NCBI GenBank assembly: GCA_903904805.1
Contig: CAIVDX010000614.1
Coordinates: forward strand, 1 to 8,959
From: an uncultured Rhodospirillales bacterium
GTDB lineage: Bacteria; Pseudomonadota; Alphaproteobacteria; Acetobacterales; Acetobacteraceae
Length of the DNA: 8,959 nucleotides
Direction: 5' to 3'
In this document: positions 1-6,467 of the stretch, one piece after another
How the letters are laid out: every line of letters starts with the position of its first letter
Position numbering within the stretch: the stretch's first letter is position 1
Notes under the pieces: model-generated
Told to the model about the DNA's origin: nothing
The model's database searches: none
Seen by the model: the letters and a program-made list of their open reading frames with translations, nothing else
Made by a program: the position numbers and the translations under genes

Positions 1-189
1 GCCCTCGAACAGGTCCGACAGGGCGGCGGCGATGATCGCGACCCGGCAGGCGCCCAGCAAACCCGCGCCGATGCCGCCGGCGATCCAACGGCCGCGCCCG
101 ATGACCCCTTCGGTTGCCGCCAGCACGATGCCGACGATCAGCCCGGCCTCCATGGCCTCGCGGAAAACGATCAGCAGGCTGACGAACAT
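1..189 (-). CDS. FTR1-family iron permease, N-terminal part (cut by window edge)
   Basis: This is the first 63 residues of a membrane permease; the rest lies beyond base 1. The protein begins MFVSLLIVFREAMEAG, and residues 10-14 (REAME) fit the REXXE motif that FTR1/EfeU-type permeases use to bind iron inside the first transmembrane helix. A second hydrophobic stretch covers about residues 36-58. Family members usually have seven helices in about 270 residues or more, so most of the gene is missing. The ATG at 189 is preceded by GGAGAG (196-201, read on the minus strand) at six bases, a good ribosome binding site. It lies downstream of the minus-strand binding-protein gene. A Fur-like dyad at 213-229 sits just upstream, which fits an iron function. 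The family call rests on the motif and hydrophobicity of a fragment. Confidence 0.8.
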   Translation of the reverse strand, partial: MFVSLLIVFREAMEAGLIVGIVLAATEGVIGRGRWIAGGIGAGLLGACRVAIIAAALSDLFEG

Positions 190-212
190 CAGGCACTCTC
201 CAGGCGGTGCAA

Positions 213-229
213 TTGCGAATGAGTTGCAA
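213..229 (-). promoter_or_regulatory. Candidate Fur-type operator before the FTR1-like gene
   Basis: The 17-base stretch TTGCGAATGAGTTGCAA is an imperfect dyad with TTGC and GCAA ends and 12 of 16 symmetric positions matching around the central base. Outer bases 210/232 and 211/231 also pair. The half-site resembles proteobacterial Fur boxes of the TTGCGAATGATT type. It lies 24 bases upstream of the FTR1-like ATG, where a repressor would block transcription. Assignment to Fur rather than a relative such as Irr or Mur is inference. Confidence 0.5.
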
Positions 230-241
230 CTGGCGTCGCCT

Positions 242-270
242 TTCATATCCCCAGCCGGGGCTGCACGCAA
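242..270 (-). promoter_or_regulatory. Weak sigma70-like promoter for the FTR1-like gene
   Basis: Read on the minus strand, TTGCGT (265-270) and TATGAA (242-247) are separated by 17 bases. The pair falls entirely between the stop of the binding-protein gene and the FTR1-like start, and it would place the transcription start just before the dyad at 213-229. Each hexamer matches the consensus only partly. The support is spacing and position more than sequence. Confidence 0.25.
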
Positions 271-274
271 ACCC

Positions 275-1285
275 CTATTGTTTTGGAATGTAGGGACCCA
301 GCTCCGCGACCGCCGCATGCAGGAAGGAAAGATCCACCAGATCATCCATCGTCACGCTGCCGTCGATCTGCTTGGTGTCGCGGAAGAACTGCCAGGTGGC
401 GCGCAGGCTCTCCATGTTCACCTCGCCGTTTGGATTCAGGCCGCTGGCGACCGACACACGATACACGCCTGCGTCCTTCACTTGGCCATACTGAATCAGG
501 ATGGCGATGGTCCGCTCAGCATTCGGGCCGGCCAGACGACCGTCCTTCAGGCTGTCAACATAGAAGCGCATCCCCTTCAGCAGGGCCCGCATGAAGCGCC
601 GCGCCGTCTCCGGATGTGCGCGGGCGAAATCTGCACCGAGATAGCTCACGGCGGTCTGGTAGTTCGGGTAGAAGCTGTCCACGCCGGCAAGCTTGCCCGC
701 GGTCCCGGCCTTTTCCATGAAGCTGTTGGTCGGCTCGGTCGTCACCGAGGCGTCGATCGCGCCGTTCGCGAAGGCCGGCGGATGTTGTGGGAAGCCGAGA
801 TACACCTCATCGATGTCCTTCAGCGTCAGCCCGCCCTTGGCCAGTGCCACGGACAGGATGAATTCCTCGCTGTTGCCCTTGGCCGACAGCGCGATCTTCG
901 CTCCCTTCAGATCGGCCAATGTTTTGATCTTGCCGGAATCGATCAAATCCTTGCGCGCCATGATTGCCTGGAAGCCATAGCCCGGTGAATTGCGGGCCTT
1001 GTCGCCGACGATGCGGATATTCACCCGACGCTGTGCCGCATTGAACAAGGCTGCCGACGTCGCCCCACCGGCAGCATCCAGATCGCCGTTGCCAAGCGGG
1101 GCGATCATCTTCGCCGCCGAGTCGAACTGCACGAACTGCACATCCAACCCCTCGGCGGCGAAGAACCCTTCGGCCTGGGCGATAAAGTAGGGCGCGTCCG
1201 AGACCACCCCGGTGGTGCCGACATGCAGAGTTTCCGCCGGCGCACCGCCGGACAGCAGCAGACAGGCCAGGATCACTCGCTTCAT
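275..1285 (-). CDS. NMT1/SsuA-type ABC transporter substrate-binding protein
   Basis: This is a 336-residue periplasmic receptor of the NMT1/THI5-like (nitrate/sulfonate/taurine) class, which captures a small ligand and delivers it to an ABC permease. Residues 1-17 form a short signal peptide (MKRVILACLLLSGGAPA, likely cut after APA). The first lobe shows the family pattern: DAPYFIAQAEGFFAAEGLDV near residues 31-50, then a GDLDAA segment, and KTLADLKGAKIALS near 121-134. The length is normal. The ATG is preceded by AGGGAG (1293-1298, minus strand) at seven bases. It faces away from the ATPase and permease at 1514-3152, which are of the matching class, so the three probably form one importer transcribed divergently. 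The FTR1-like gene follows it. The ligand cannot be read from the sequence; thiamine precursor, sulfonate or another small molecule are all possible. Confidence 0.9.
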   Translation of the reverse strand: MKRVILACLLLSGGAPAETLHVGTTGVVSDAPYFIAQAEGFFAAEGLDVQFVQFDSAAKMIAPLGNGDLDAAGGATSAALFNAAQRRVNIRIVGDKARNSPGYGFQAIMARKDLIDSGKIKTLADLKGAKIALSAKGNSEEFILSVALAKGGLTLKDIDEVYLGFPQHPPAFANGAIDASVTTEPTNSFMEKAGTAGKLAGVDSFYPNYQTAVSYLGADFARAHPETARRFMRALLKGMRFYVDSLKDGRLAGPNAERTIAILIQYGQVKDAGVYRVSVASGLNPNGEVNMESLRATWQFFRDTKQIDGSVTMDDLVDLSFLHAAVAELGPYIPKQ

Positions 1286-1327
1286 GGTGTTTCTCCCTCA
1301 CGCTTGACCGAGATGATGCGGCTGCCG

Positions 1328-1339
1328 GTCGGAACCGAC
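1328..1339. promoter_or_regulatory. Short dyad in the divergent intergenic region
   Basis: GTCGG and CCGAC flank two bases, giving a perfect 5+2+5 inverted repeat 43 bases upstream of the minus-strand binding-protein start. Its place between two divergent transporter genes would suit a shared regulator. Dyads this short are common by chance in GC-rich DNA. No convincing -10/-35 pair is seen for either direction in 1286-1472. Confidence 0.2.
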
Positions 1340-1350
1340 AAGTTCTGCCT

Positions 1351-1378
1351 CCGCACCGCCAGACCTGCGGAAGTTTTT
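1351..1378 (+). terminator. Weak terminator- or attenuator-like hairpin in the ATPase leader
   Basis: CCGCA (1351-1355) pairs with TGCGG (1366-1370) across a ten-base loop, and a run of five T follows at 1374-1378. Read on the plus strand this has the outline of an intrinsic terminator, but the stem is only five pairs and the T run is short. If real, it would act as an attenuator upstream of the small ORF and ATPase. It may equally be chance. Confidence 0.15.
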
Positions 1379-1472
1379 CGCGTCATTGGGTCAAAGCGAA
1401 GCTTGCTCGTCTTGCCTCTTCCCCGATCATGCGGATTGCCCCAATACTTCGCGCAGGACGGGGGACGACGAC

Positions 1473-1517
1473 ATGGCCGATGACTGGATGCAACTGACCT
1501 GGGGGACCGGCGCATGA
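1473..1517 (+). CDS. Possible 14-residue leader peptide overlapping the ATPase start
   Basis: An ATG at 1473 opens a 14-codon frame (MADDWMQLTWGTGA) whose TGA overlaps the ATPase ATG in an ATGA junction. GGGGGA at 1460-1465 sits seven bases before this ATG. The same hexamer at 1501-1506 sits seven bases before the ATPase ATG. This geometry is typical of translational coupling. Two of the fourteen residues are Trp, but there is no run of one amino acid that would mark classical attenuation. The frame also stays open upstream without a good start, so chance is a serious alternative. Confidence 0.3.
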   Translation: MADDWMQLTWGTGA

Positions 1518-2326
1518 GTGCCGCACTCGACATGACGGCGTCGAACGAGAAGTCAGCGATCAGCATCAAAGGCCTCGTCAAGCGCTATGGCCAGTTCGTC
1601 GCCATTGACCATCTGTCATTGGAGATCCCGCGCGGGGAATTCTTCGTGATCGTGGGCCCCTCCGGCTGCGGCAAGACCACGCTGCTGCGCATCCTCGCCG
1701 GCCTCGACAAGCCCACCGAGGGGGTGATCGAGACCATCCAGCCCACCAAGGGCCGCCCGGGCAACTCGATGGTGTTCCAGGGAGATTCCATCTTCCCTTG
1801 GATGAATGTGTGGGACAACGCCGCCTACGGTCTGCGCATGCGCAACGCTCCGAAAGCGGAGATCGACGAGGTTGTCGGTCATTATCTCGACCGCACCGGG
1901 CTGCGGCGTTTCGCGCAGAACTACCCGCACCAGCTTTCGGGCGGCATGCGCCAGCGCGTGTCGATTGCGCGCGCCTTCGCCAACGATCCCGAGATCCTGC
2001 TGATGGATGAACCCTTCAGTGCGCTCGATGCGCAGAACAAGCTTCTGCTGCAGGAGGAGCTTCTCAGAATTTGGGAAGAGCACCGCAAAACCGTGGTATT
2101 CATCACCCACAGCGTGGACGAGGCGGTGATCCTGGGAGACCGCATTATGGTGATGACGGCTCAGCCAGGTCGTATCAAGAGCTTCGTCGATGTGAATCTG
2201 CCACGCCCGCGCGATGTGATGGAACTGCAGCGCACGCCGGAATTCGCCGAACTGGTCCACACCATTTGGGTGAGCCTGCGTGACGAGGTCAACCGCGCCA
2301 AGCGCCAGGCCGAAGGGGAGGGCTGA
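1514..2326 (+). CDS. ABC transporter ATP-binding protein, SsuB/TauB/NrtD type
   Basis: This 270-residue cytoplasmic ATPase would power the importer made with the permease next door and, probably, the divergent binding protein. All nucleotide-binding motifs are intact: Walker A GPSGCGKTT (48-56), Q-loop Gln89, signature LSGGM (141-145), Walker B ILLMDEP (161-167), D-loop SALD (169-172) and switch His199. The segment IFPWMNVWDNAAYGL (93-107) after the Q-loop is typical of the nitrate/sulfonate/taurine subfamily. The ATG at 1514 has GGGGGA seven bases upstream and overlaps the stop of a 14-codon ORF. The permease ATG follows the stop after four bases, so the two genes form one operon. The length is normal for the family. 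Confidence 0.95.
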   Translation: MSAALDMTASNEKSAISIKGLVKRYGQFVAIDHLSLEIPRGEFFVIVGPSGCGKTTLLRILAGLDKPTEGVIETIQPTKGRPGNSMVFQGDSIFPWMNVWDNAAYGLRMRNAPKAEIDEVVGHYLDRTGLRRFAQNYPHQLSGGMRQRVSIARAFANDPEILLMDEPFSALDAQNKLLLQEELLRIWEEHRKTVVFITHSVDEAVILGDRIMVMTAQPGRIKSFVDVNLPRPRDVMELQRTPEFAELVHTIWVSLRDEVNRAKRQAEGEG

Positions 2327-2330
2327 GCCG

Positions 2331-3152
2331 ATGTCCACAACCACCACCACCGCCACTGTCCCCGTCAAGGCCGTGCAGAAGCGCGCGCCGTTTCTCACCG
2401 ACAAGGGCCGCGAGCGCATCATGGCGATCGCCTCGCCCGTCGGGCTGATCCTGGTCTGGGAACTGGCTGCCCGGCTGGGCCTGATCGACACACGGTTTTT
2501 CCCCGCGCCCAGTTCGATTGGCGATACGCTGATGGCGCTGGTCCGCAGCGGCGAGTTGTGGGCGAACACCGCGGCCAGCCTCCAGCGCCTGTTCTGGGGC
2601 TGCTTGGCTGGCGGCATTCCCGCCCTGATCCTCGGTATCGCGATGGGCCTGTCGCGCAATCTGCGCGTGATCGTCGAGCCGCTGATCGCGGCGACCTACC
2701 CGATCCCGAAAAGCTCCATCCTGCCTTTGGCGTTGCTGGTGTTCGGCCTTGGTGAACCCTCGAAGATCTTCATGGTGGCGATCGGCGTCTTCTTCCCGGT
2801 CGTGATCAACGCGACCACTGGCGTGCTCGGCATCGACAAGATTTTTCTCGATGTTGGACACAACTTCCACGCCTCGCGCTGGAACATGTTCCGCACCATC
2901 GCACTGCCGGGTGCGATGCCGGTGATCATGACCGGCGTGCGCCTCGGCGTTGGCATGGGCCTCGTGTTGATCGCCATCGCCGAAATGGTCGGTGCAAAGT
3001 CGGGTCTCGGCTACATGATCTGGTCGGCTTGGGAGACGTTTTCCGTCGAGCAGATGTATTGCGGGCTGTTCGTCATCGCCATCATCGGCTTTGCGCTGAC
3101 GCTGGCGCTGAACGAACTGGAGCGACTTCTCGTGCCCTGGCGTCACCGCTGA
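2331..3152 (+). CDS. ABC transporter permease, SsuC/TauC type (BPD_transp_1)
   Basis: This 273-residue inner-membrane permease forms the channel of the importer. Hydrophobic segments occur near residues 32-50, 86-107, 126-140, 146-163, 197-219 and 244-261. The cytoplasmic coupling loop lies near 178-197 and keeps the conserved LP...P end (IALPGAMP), although the usual EAA opening reads HAS. The early FPAPSSI motif (57-63) is common in this subfamily. The ATG at 2331 is chosen because GGGGAGGG (2315-2322 region) lies just upstream and the ATPase stop is four bases away. An upstream GTG at 2280 would add 17 residues inside the ATPase gene and is less likely. The N-terminus carries five consecutive Thr codons, probably disordered. 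Homodimer formation is expected. Confidence 0.93.
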   Translation: MSTTTTTATVPVKAVQKRAPFLTDKGRERIMAIASPVGLILVWELAARLGLIDTRFFPAPSSIGDTLMALVRSGELWANTAASLQRLFWGCLAGGIPALILGIAMGLSRNLRVIVEPLIAATYPIPKSSILPLALLVFGLGEPSKIFMVAIGVFFPVVINATTGVLGIDKIFLDVGHNFHASRWNMFRTIALPGAMPVIMTGVRLGVGMGLVLIAIAEMVGAKSGLGYMIWSAWETFSVEQMYCGLFVIAIIGFALTLALNELERLLVPWRHR

Positions 3153-4261
3153 CCCAGCCATTTGTCGCCAGCGGCCACACCATTGCGCTGCGCCTCTATG
3201 AGGTGGCCTACGAGATCGATCTGAAGCAGGCTGAGGCGCTCTGGGCGAGCCATGCGCGCCCAGCCAGCTCCCGCGCGCGGCTACAGGCGACGCCGCCGAA
3301 GGCGATGAGCTTCGGCGTGCCGCCGCTCACCGTGTCGCTGCCAGCGGTGATGCTGGATGGGGCAGGGGGATCCTGGCGCGCCAACCTAACCGCGCGGCTG
3401 TTCGATTTCGGCGTGGTCAGCCTGTCGCTCCGCGTCGACGCGCCACAAGGGCCTTGGGACGATTTTGTCACCTTATGCAACCACGTCGCCGAGGCCGCCG
3501 GGCCGGACAACCCCCTCTGGGCCGCTGCCCTTGGGGAAGTGAAGGCGATTTTCGCGCCTGCACTGAACCGTCCGATCAGCTGGTTGATCCATGAAGACTA
3601 TACACTGGCCGTGGTCACCGGCTTCGCCACCCCGATCACCGCCGCGGTGCTGCAGGACCGGGTGGACATCGCCCGCCTGCTCTCCGGCGAAACTGCCCGT
3701 CTGTCTGACAGCGCGCGCGCCGATATCCTGCGTTCGCGATTTTCCTATTTCCCCAATGATCTGGTGGCCCTCACCTGGGACCGCGCGCTGATCATCGAGC
3801 CCAGAGGCGACACAGATGTCGCCGATGTGCTGGAGGTTGCCAACGCCCAGTTGCTGGAGATGCGCTATTACGACGAGCTGCTCGATTTCGAGCTGCCCAG
3901 GATGTACGACCTCGTCGGCTCAGCCCGCGGCGCGCGCAACTGGCTCTCCGCCCGCCGCTACGCAAAACTCGCCCGCAGGTTCACCACGCTGGTCGCCGAG
4001 GTCACCGAACTGACCGAAAAGGTAGACAACGCTCTGCAGGTCACCGAGGACGTCTACCTCGCCCGCGTCTATGCCGCGGCACTCGATCTGTTCCGTGTAC
4101 CGCGCTTGAATCAGGCGGTGGACCGCAAGCTGGCGATCATCCGCGATACCTACACCGCCCTCTATGACGAGGCCTCCGACAGCCGCTCCGCCGCGATGGA
4201 GGTCGCCATCATCGGCCTGATCGCGGTCGAGATCGTCCTGGCCCTGCTGCACCATGGCTAG
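3149..4261 (+). CDS. RMD1/YagE (DUF155)-like protein with C-terminal membrane anchor
   Basis: About 370 residues. The layout matches the RMD1/YagE family: an opening segment RLYEVAYEIDL (about 15-25), a central FSYFPNDLVALTWDRALII stretch (198-216), ANAQLLEMRYYDELLDFELPR (231-251), helical C-terminal sequence likely to form coiled coil (about 270-345), and one terminal membrane helix (about 350-367). Yeast Rmd1 relatives are mitochondrial or membrane-linked; the bacterial role is not established. The start is unclear. No ATG, GTG or TTG lies between the permease stop and the first conserved residues. CTG at 3149 would overlap the permease stop (CTGA). TTG at 3059 or 3029 would overlap the permease by 94-124 bases. 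GTG at 3203 would cut off the conserved opening. Reading frame and C-terminus are secure; the start and the family name less so. Confidence 0.75.
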   Translation: MTQPFVASGHTIALRLYEVAYEIDLKQAEALWASHARPASSRARLQATPPKAMSFGVPPLTVSLPAVMLDGAGGSWRANLTARLFDFGVVSLSLRVDAPQGPWDDFVTLCNHVAEAAGPDNPLWAAALGEVKAIFAPALNRPISWLIHEDYTLAVVTGFATPITAAVLQDRVDIARLLSGETARLSDSARADILRSRFSYFPNDLVALTWDRALIIEPRGDTDVADVLEVANAQLLEMRYYDELLDFELPRMYDLVGSARGARNWLSARRYAKLARRFTTLVAEVTELTEKVDNALQVTEDVYLARVYAAALDLFRVPRLNQAVDRKLAIIRDTYTALYDEASDSRSAAMEVAIIGLIAVEIVLALLHHG

Positions 4262-4297
4262 CGCTGGGCGCTTACGTGCAGCATCACCGTCGGAAGT

Positions 4298-4335
4298 CCC
4301 CAAGGGTTTTTTGGGTCCTTTTTTCAAAAAAGAAC
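4298..4335. terminator. A/T-rich palindrome with adjoining inverted repeat (terminator-like)
   Basis: Two inverted repeats follow one another in the 97-base gap between the RMD1-like and LssY-like genes. CCCAA (4299-4303) pairs with TTGGG (4311-4315) around a seven-base loop. Then 4315-4335 folds on itself with a run of six T, a single C and six A, plus outer GT..AC pairs and one mismatch. The shape suits transcription termination in either direction. It looks like short terminator-like repeats I associate with Acetobacteraceae genomes; that association is from memory. It stands out sharply from the GC-rich surroundings. Confidence 0.5.
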
Positions 4336-4358
4336 GTTTCTTTCTCTTGGACTTTTAG

Positions 4359-5174
4359 ATGCTCCGCCTCGCTGTCCAGCTTATCCTGATCTTCGTGCTC
4401 GGCGCCTTCGCCGTCTGGCTGATCGTCGCCGTCGTCTTTAGCCGCGCCGACAACCGGCTTCCCTGGTACCTCGCCGTCGGCGTCACCTACGGCGTCTCCG
4501 CCTACGTAATCCTGCCGAATATCCTCAGAATGGGGCTGAAAATTCTCCGCCGCCAATCGGTGCCGCGCTACACCGTCACCGCTGACGGACTGCCCGGCGA
4601 CCCGGTGAATATCGCGCTGTATGGCACGCAAGCGCAACTTGCATCCGCGTTCGCCAAGGCCGGCTGGCTGGGATCGGATGCGCTTAGCCTGCGCAGCTCA
4701 CTGCGGATGGCGCTCGCCTTCCTCGCCAACCGCGCCTATCCCACTGCTCCGTTCAGCACGCTGTTCCTGTTTGGCCGCGGCCAGGACATCGGGTTCCAGA
4801 AGGCGATCAACAACAGTCCGCGTAGGCGCCACCATATCCGCTTCTGGGCCCTGCCGGTGCATCGCGCTCAGCAGACAGTGGGCTCGGCCTCGTTCTGGCT
4901 CAACACCGACCGGCCTGACACCACCGAGCCAGTACTCTGGATCGGTGCCGGCACCCGCGATACTGGCTTCTCGCTCACGCAGATCACCTTCAAGTTCACC
5001 CACGCGACGAACGCCGACACCAATGCCGAGCGTGACTTTATCATCGCCGAACTGCGCGCTGCTGGCGCGATCGGCGACGCTGTTGCCTACCAGTCGGGTG
5101 ACGAAATGCCGCTCGGTCGGATCAATCATTATATTGCCGACGGCGCGGTCAGCCTTGCGCCACTGATCTGTTGA
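4359..5174 (+). CDS. Membrane-anchored protein with LssY C-terminal-like domain
   Basis: A 271-residue protein. Two hydrophobic segments (about 4-27 and 35-54) anchor it in the inner membrane. Residues about 70-240 resemble the LssY_C domain: LFLFGRGQDIGFQK (135-148), RRRHHIRFW (155-163), LWIGAGTRDTGF (193-204) and FTHATNADTNAERDFI (213-228). LssY was named in the Legionella lss type I secretion locus; the biochemical role of the domain is unknown to me. The conserved paired His and acidic residues hint at ligand or metal binding, but that is conjecture. The ATG at 4359 is the first good start, with only a weak TTGGA (4347-4351) upstream. It shares strand with the RMD1-like gene but is separated by a terminator-like palindrome, so co-transcription is uncertain. 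Confidence 0.75.
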   Translation: MLRLAVQLILIFVLGAFAVWLIVAVVFSRADNRLPWYLAVGVTYGVSAYVILPNILRMGLKILRRQSVPRYTVTADGLPGDPVNIALYGTQAQLASAFAKAGWLGSDALSLRSSLRMALAFLANRAYPTAPFSTLFLFGRGQDIGFQKAINNSPRRRHHIRFWALPVHRAQQTVGSASFWLNTDRPDTTEPVLWIGAGTRDTGFSLTQITFKFTHATNADTNAERDFIIAELRAAGAIGDAVAYQSGDEMPLGRINHYIADGAVSLAPLIC

Positions 5175-5176
5175 GG

Positions 5177-5196
5177 CAGGCGGGCTTTTCCGCCTG
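5177..5196 (+). terminator. GC hairpin just after the LssY-like gene
   Basis: CAGGCGG (5177-5183) and CCGCCTG (5190-5196) form a perfect seven-pair stem with a six-base loop, starting three bases after the stop codon. No T run follows, so it is not a canonical intrinsic terminator. It could end transcription less efficiently or protect the 3' end of the message before the binding-protein gene that starts at 5276. Confidence 0.45.
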
Positions 5197-5275
5197 GTCC
5201 GACTATGTCAAGACGGTGCAAAGCCAATCACCGCGCCTCGCACGCGACGGTCAATCATACGGGGGAGACACATCA

Positions 5276-6451
5276 ATGCGCCGCCACCAGCTGCTGCTCG
5301 CCACCATCCTCGCCACCGCGCCGCTTGCCGGCCATGCTGCCGACAAGATCAAGGTCGGTATGATCACCACCTTTACCGGCAGCGAGGCCACTTACGGCCA
5401 GATGGAAACCGACGGCTTTAATCTTGGCGTGAAGCACCTCGGTAACAAGCTCGGCGGCCTGCCGGTCGAAATCGTCACCGGTGACGACGAGAACAAGACC
5501 GATGTCGCCATCCAACTCGCCACCAAGATGGTCGAGCGCGACAAGGTGGATGTGATCACCGGCGCGGCCCTCACCACCACGGTGCTTGGCGTGGACAAAA
5601 TCACCCGCGAGGCGAAGGTTCCCTTCATTTCGGGTGGCCCGGGCCCATCGGTGTTGGCCGGCAAGGGCTGCAACCCGTATTTCTTCTCGGTTGGCTGGCA
5701 GAATGACGCGCTCGCCGAGGCGACCGGCCAGTATCTCACCGACCACAAGGTCGAGAATGTGTATCTCCTCGCCCCGCAGATTCAGGCCGGGCGGGACATG
5801 CTGTCCGGTGTGAAGCGTCACTTCACCGGCACTGTCATTGCCGAGAAATACGCGCGGATGACGCAGATGGATTTCGCCGCCGAGATATCAGAGATCGAAG
5901 CCGTCAAGCCCAAGGCTTTGTTCATCTTCTTCCCCGCCGGGCAGGAGGCGAATTTCATCCAGCAATGGAACCAGGCGGGTATGAAGGACAAGGTGCCGGT
6001 CTACACCATGAACGCCATCGACCAGGCAAACCTGCCGGGCCTGGGCGACACCGCCCTTGGCATTCCCATCGGTGCCAACTGGACCGAAACGATCGACGCC
6101 CCAATCAACAAGAGGTTCGTCGATGATTTCGTCGCGAGCACCGGAAAGCTGCCCTCATCGCATGCCGCGGCGGCCTACAACGCGGCCCTGATCCTCGATG
6201 CGGCCGTCGCCGCGCTAGGCGGCAAGATCGAGGACAAGGAGGCGCTGCGCCACGCCATCAAGACCGCCAAATTCACCCAGGTAACCGGAAAGCCCTTCAA
6301 GTTCGGCACCAACAACATGCCGGTTGAAGATTATTATGTTGGCATCGTCGCCAAGAACGCGAAGGGCCAGGCGGTGATCGCAAACCCGGTCGTCGTGCTG
6401 CCCGATTATGTTGATGTTTACGCCAAGGACTGCAAGATGACGGGCGGCTGA
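5276..6451 (+). CDS. Liv-type ABC transporter substrate-binding protein, copy 1
   Basis: A 391-residue periplasmic receptor of the LivJ/LivK-like type I fold (Peripla_BP_6), a class that binds branched-chain amino acids but also amides, aromatic acids and other carboxylates. Residues 1-21 are a signal peptide ending AGHA before ADKIKVGMIT. The opening lobe shows GFNLGVKHLG, GLPVEIVTGDDENKTD (61-76) and VPFISGGPGPSVLAG (115-129). The mature protein has only two cysteines, Cys132 and Cys386, both kept in copy 2, so a disulfide is plausible. The ATG at 5276 is chosen over a TTG at 5171 because GGGGGAG (5261-5267) lies eight bases before it and the signal peptide starts there. The nearest gene downstream is convergent, so copy 1 has no permease immediately beside it and may share the Liv permease after copy 2. 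Confidence 0.93.
   Translation: MRRHQLLLATILATAPLAGHAADKIKVGMITTFTGSEATYGQMETDGFNLGVKHLGNKLGGLPVEIVTGDDENKTDVAIQLATKMVERDKVDVITGAALTTTVLGVDKITREAKVPFISGGPGPSVLAGKGCNPYFFSVGWQNDALAEATGQYLTDHKVENVYLLAPQIQAGRDMLSGVKRHFTGTVIAEKYARMTQMDFAAEISEIEAVKPKALFIFFPAGQEANFIQQWNQAGMKDKVPVYTMNAIDQANLPGLGDTALGIPIGANWTETIDAPINKRFVDDFVASTGKLPSSHAAAAYNAALILDAAVAALGGKIEDKEALRHAIKTAKFTQVTGKPFKFGTNNMPVEDYYVGIVAKNAKGQAVIANPVVVLPDYVDVYAKDCKMTGG
5330..6445 (+). repeat. Long direct repeat, copy 1 (paralogous receptor genes)
   Basis: This stretch aligns without gaps to 7704-8819 at a constant offset of 2374 bases. The similarity is strong at DNA level as well as protein level. For example, 29 consecutive bases at 5330-5358 equal 7704-7732, and long near-identical blocks follow through about 5680. 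It reflects gene duplication rather than a mobile element. The first part is the best conserved. Confidence 0.7.
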
Positions 6452-6467
6452 CGCCAGACTGCCGTCA
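6449..6467. terminator. 19-base palindrome spanning both convergent stop codons
   Basis: TGACGCCAGACTGCCGTCA pairs with itself at eight of nine positions around a central A, with one C/C mismatch. Its first three bases are the TGA of receptor copy 1 and its last three are the reverse of the amidohydrolase TGA. A hairpin here would sit at the 3' end of both messages. There is no T run on either side, so termination by this structure alone is uncertain. Confidence 0.4.

Noticed and set aside
32..988. Long plus-strand open frame (318 codons) opposite the binding protein and FTR1-like start
   Set aside because: It lies antisense to two genes with clear family motifs, is rich in Arg/His/Ala as expected for a GC-rich shadow frame, and matches no family.
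1376..1394. TTGACC as a minus-strand -35 box for the binding protein
   Set aside because: No acceptable -10 hexamer is found 16-18 bases downstream.
1286..1513. TPP riboswitch, considered because NMT1/THI5-type transporters can be thiamine-linked
   Set aside because: Neither strand shows the conserved CTGAGA and companion TPP-element motifs.
2280..2330. Upstream GTG start for the permease
   Set aside because: It adds 17 basic residues inside the ATPase gene; the ATG at 2331 has a much better ribosome binding site and spacing.
1616..2659. Long minus-strand open frame (347 codons) opposite the ATPase and permease
   Set aside because: The plus strand carries intact Walker and signature motifs; this frame is low-complexity and spans two genes.
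2289..3161. Minus-strand open frame (290 codons) covering the whole permease
   Set aside because: The composition (Asp/His/Arg/Gln rich, no hydrophobic pattern) is the complement of membrane-helix codons; it is a shadow.
5171..5275. TTG start extending receptor copy 1 by 35 residues
   Set aside because: It would bury the signal peptide and runs through a hairpin; the ATG at 5276 has a strong ribosome binding site and matches copy 2 in length.
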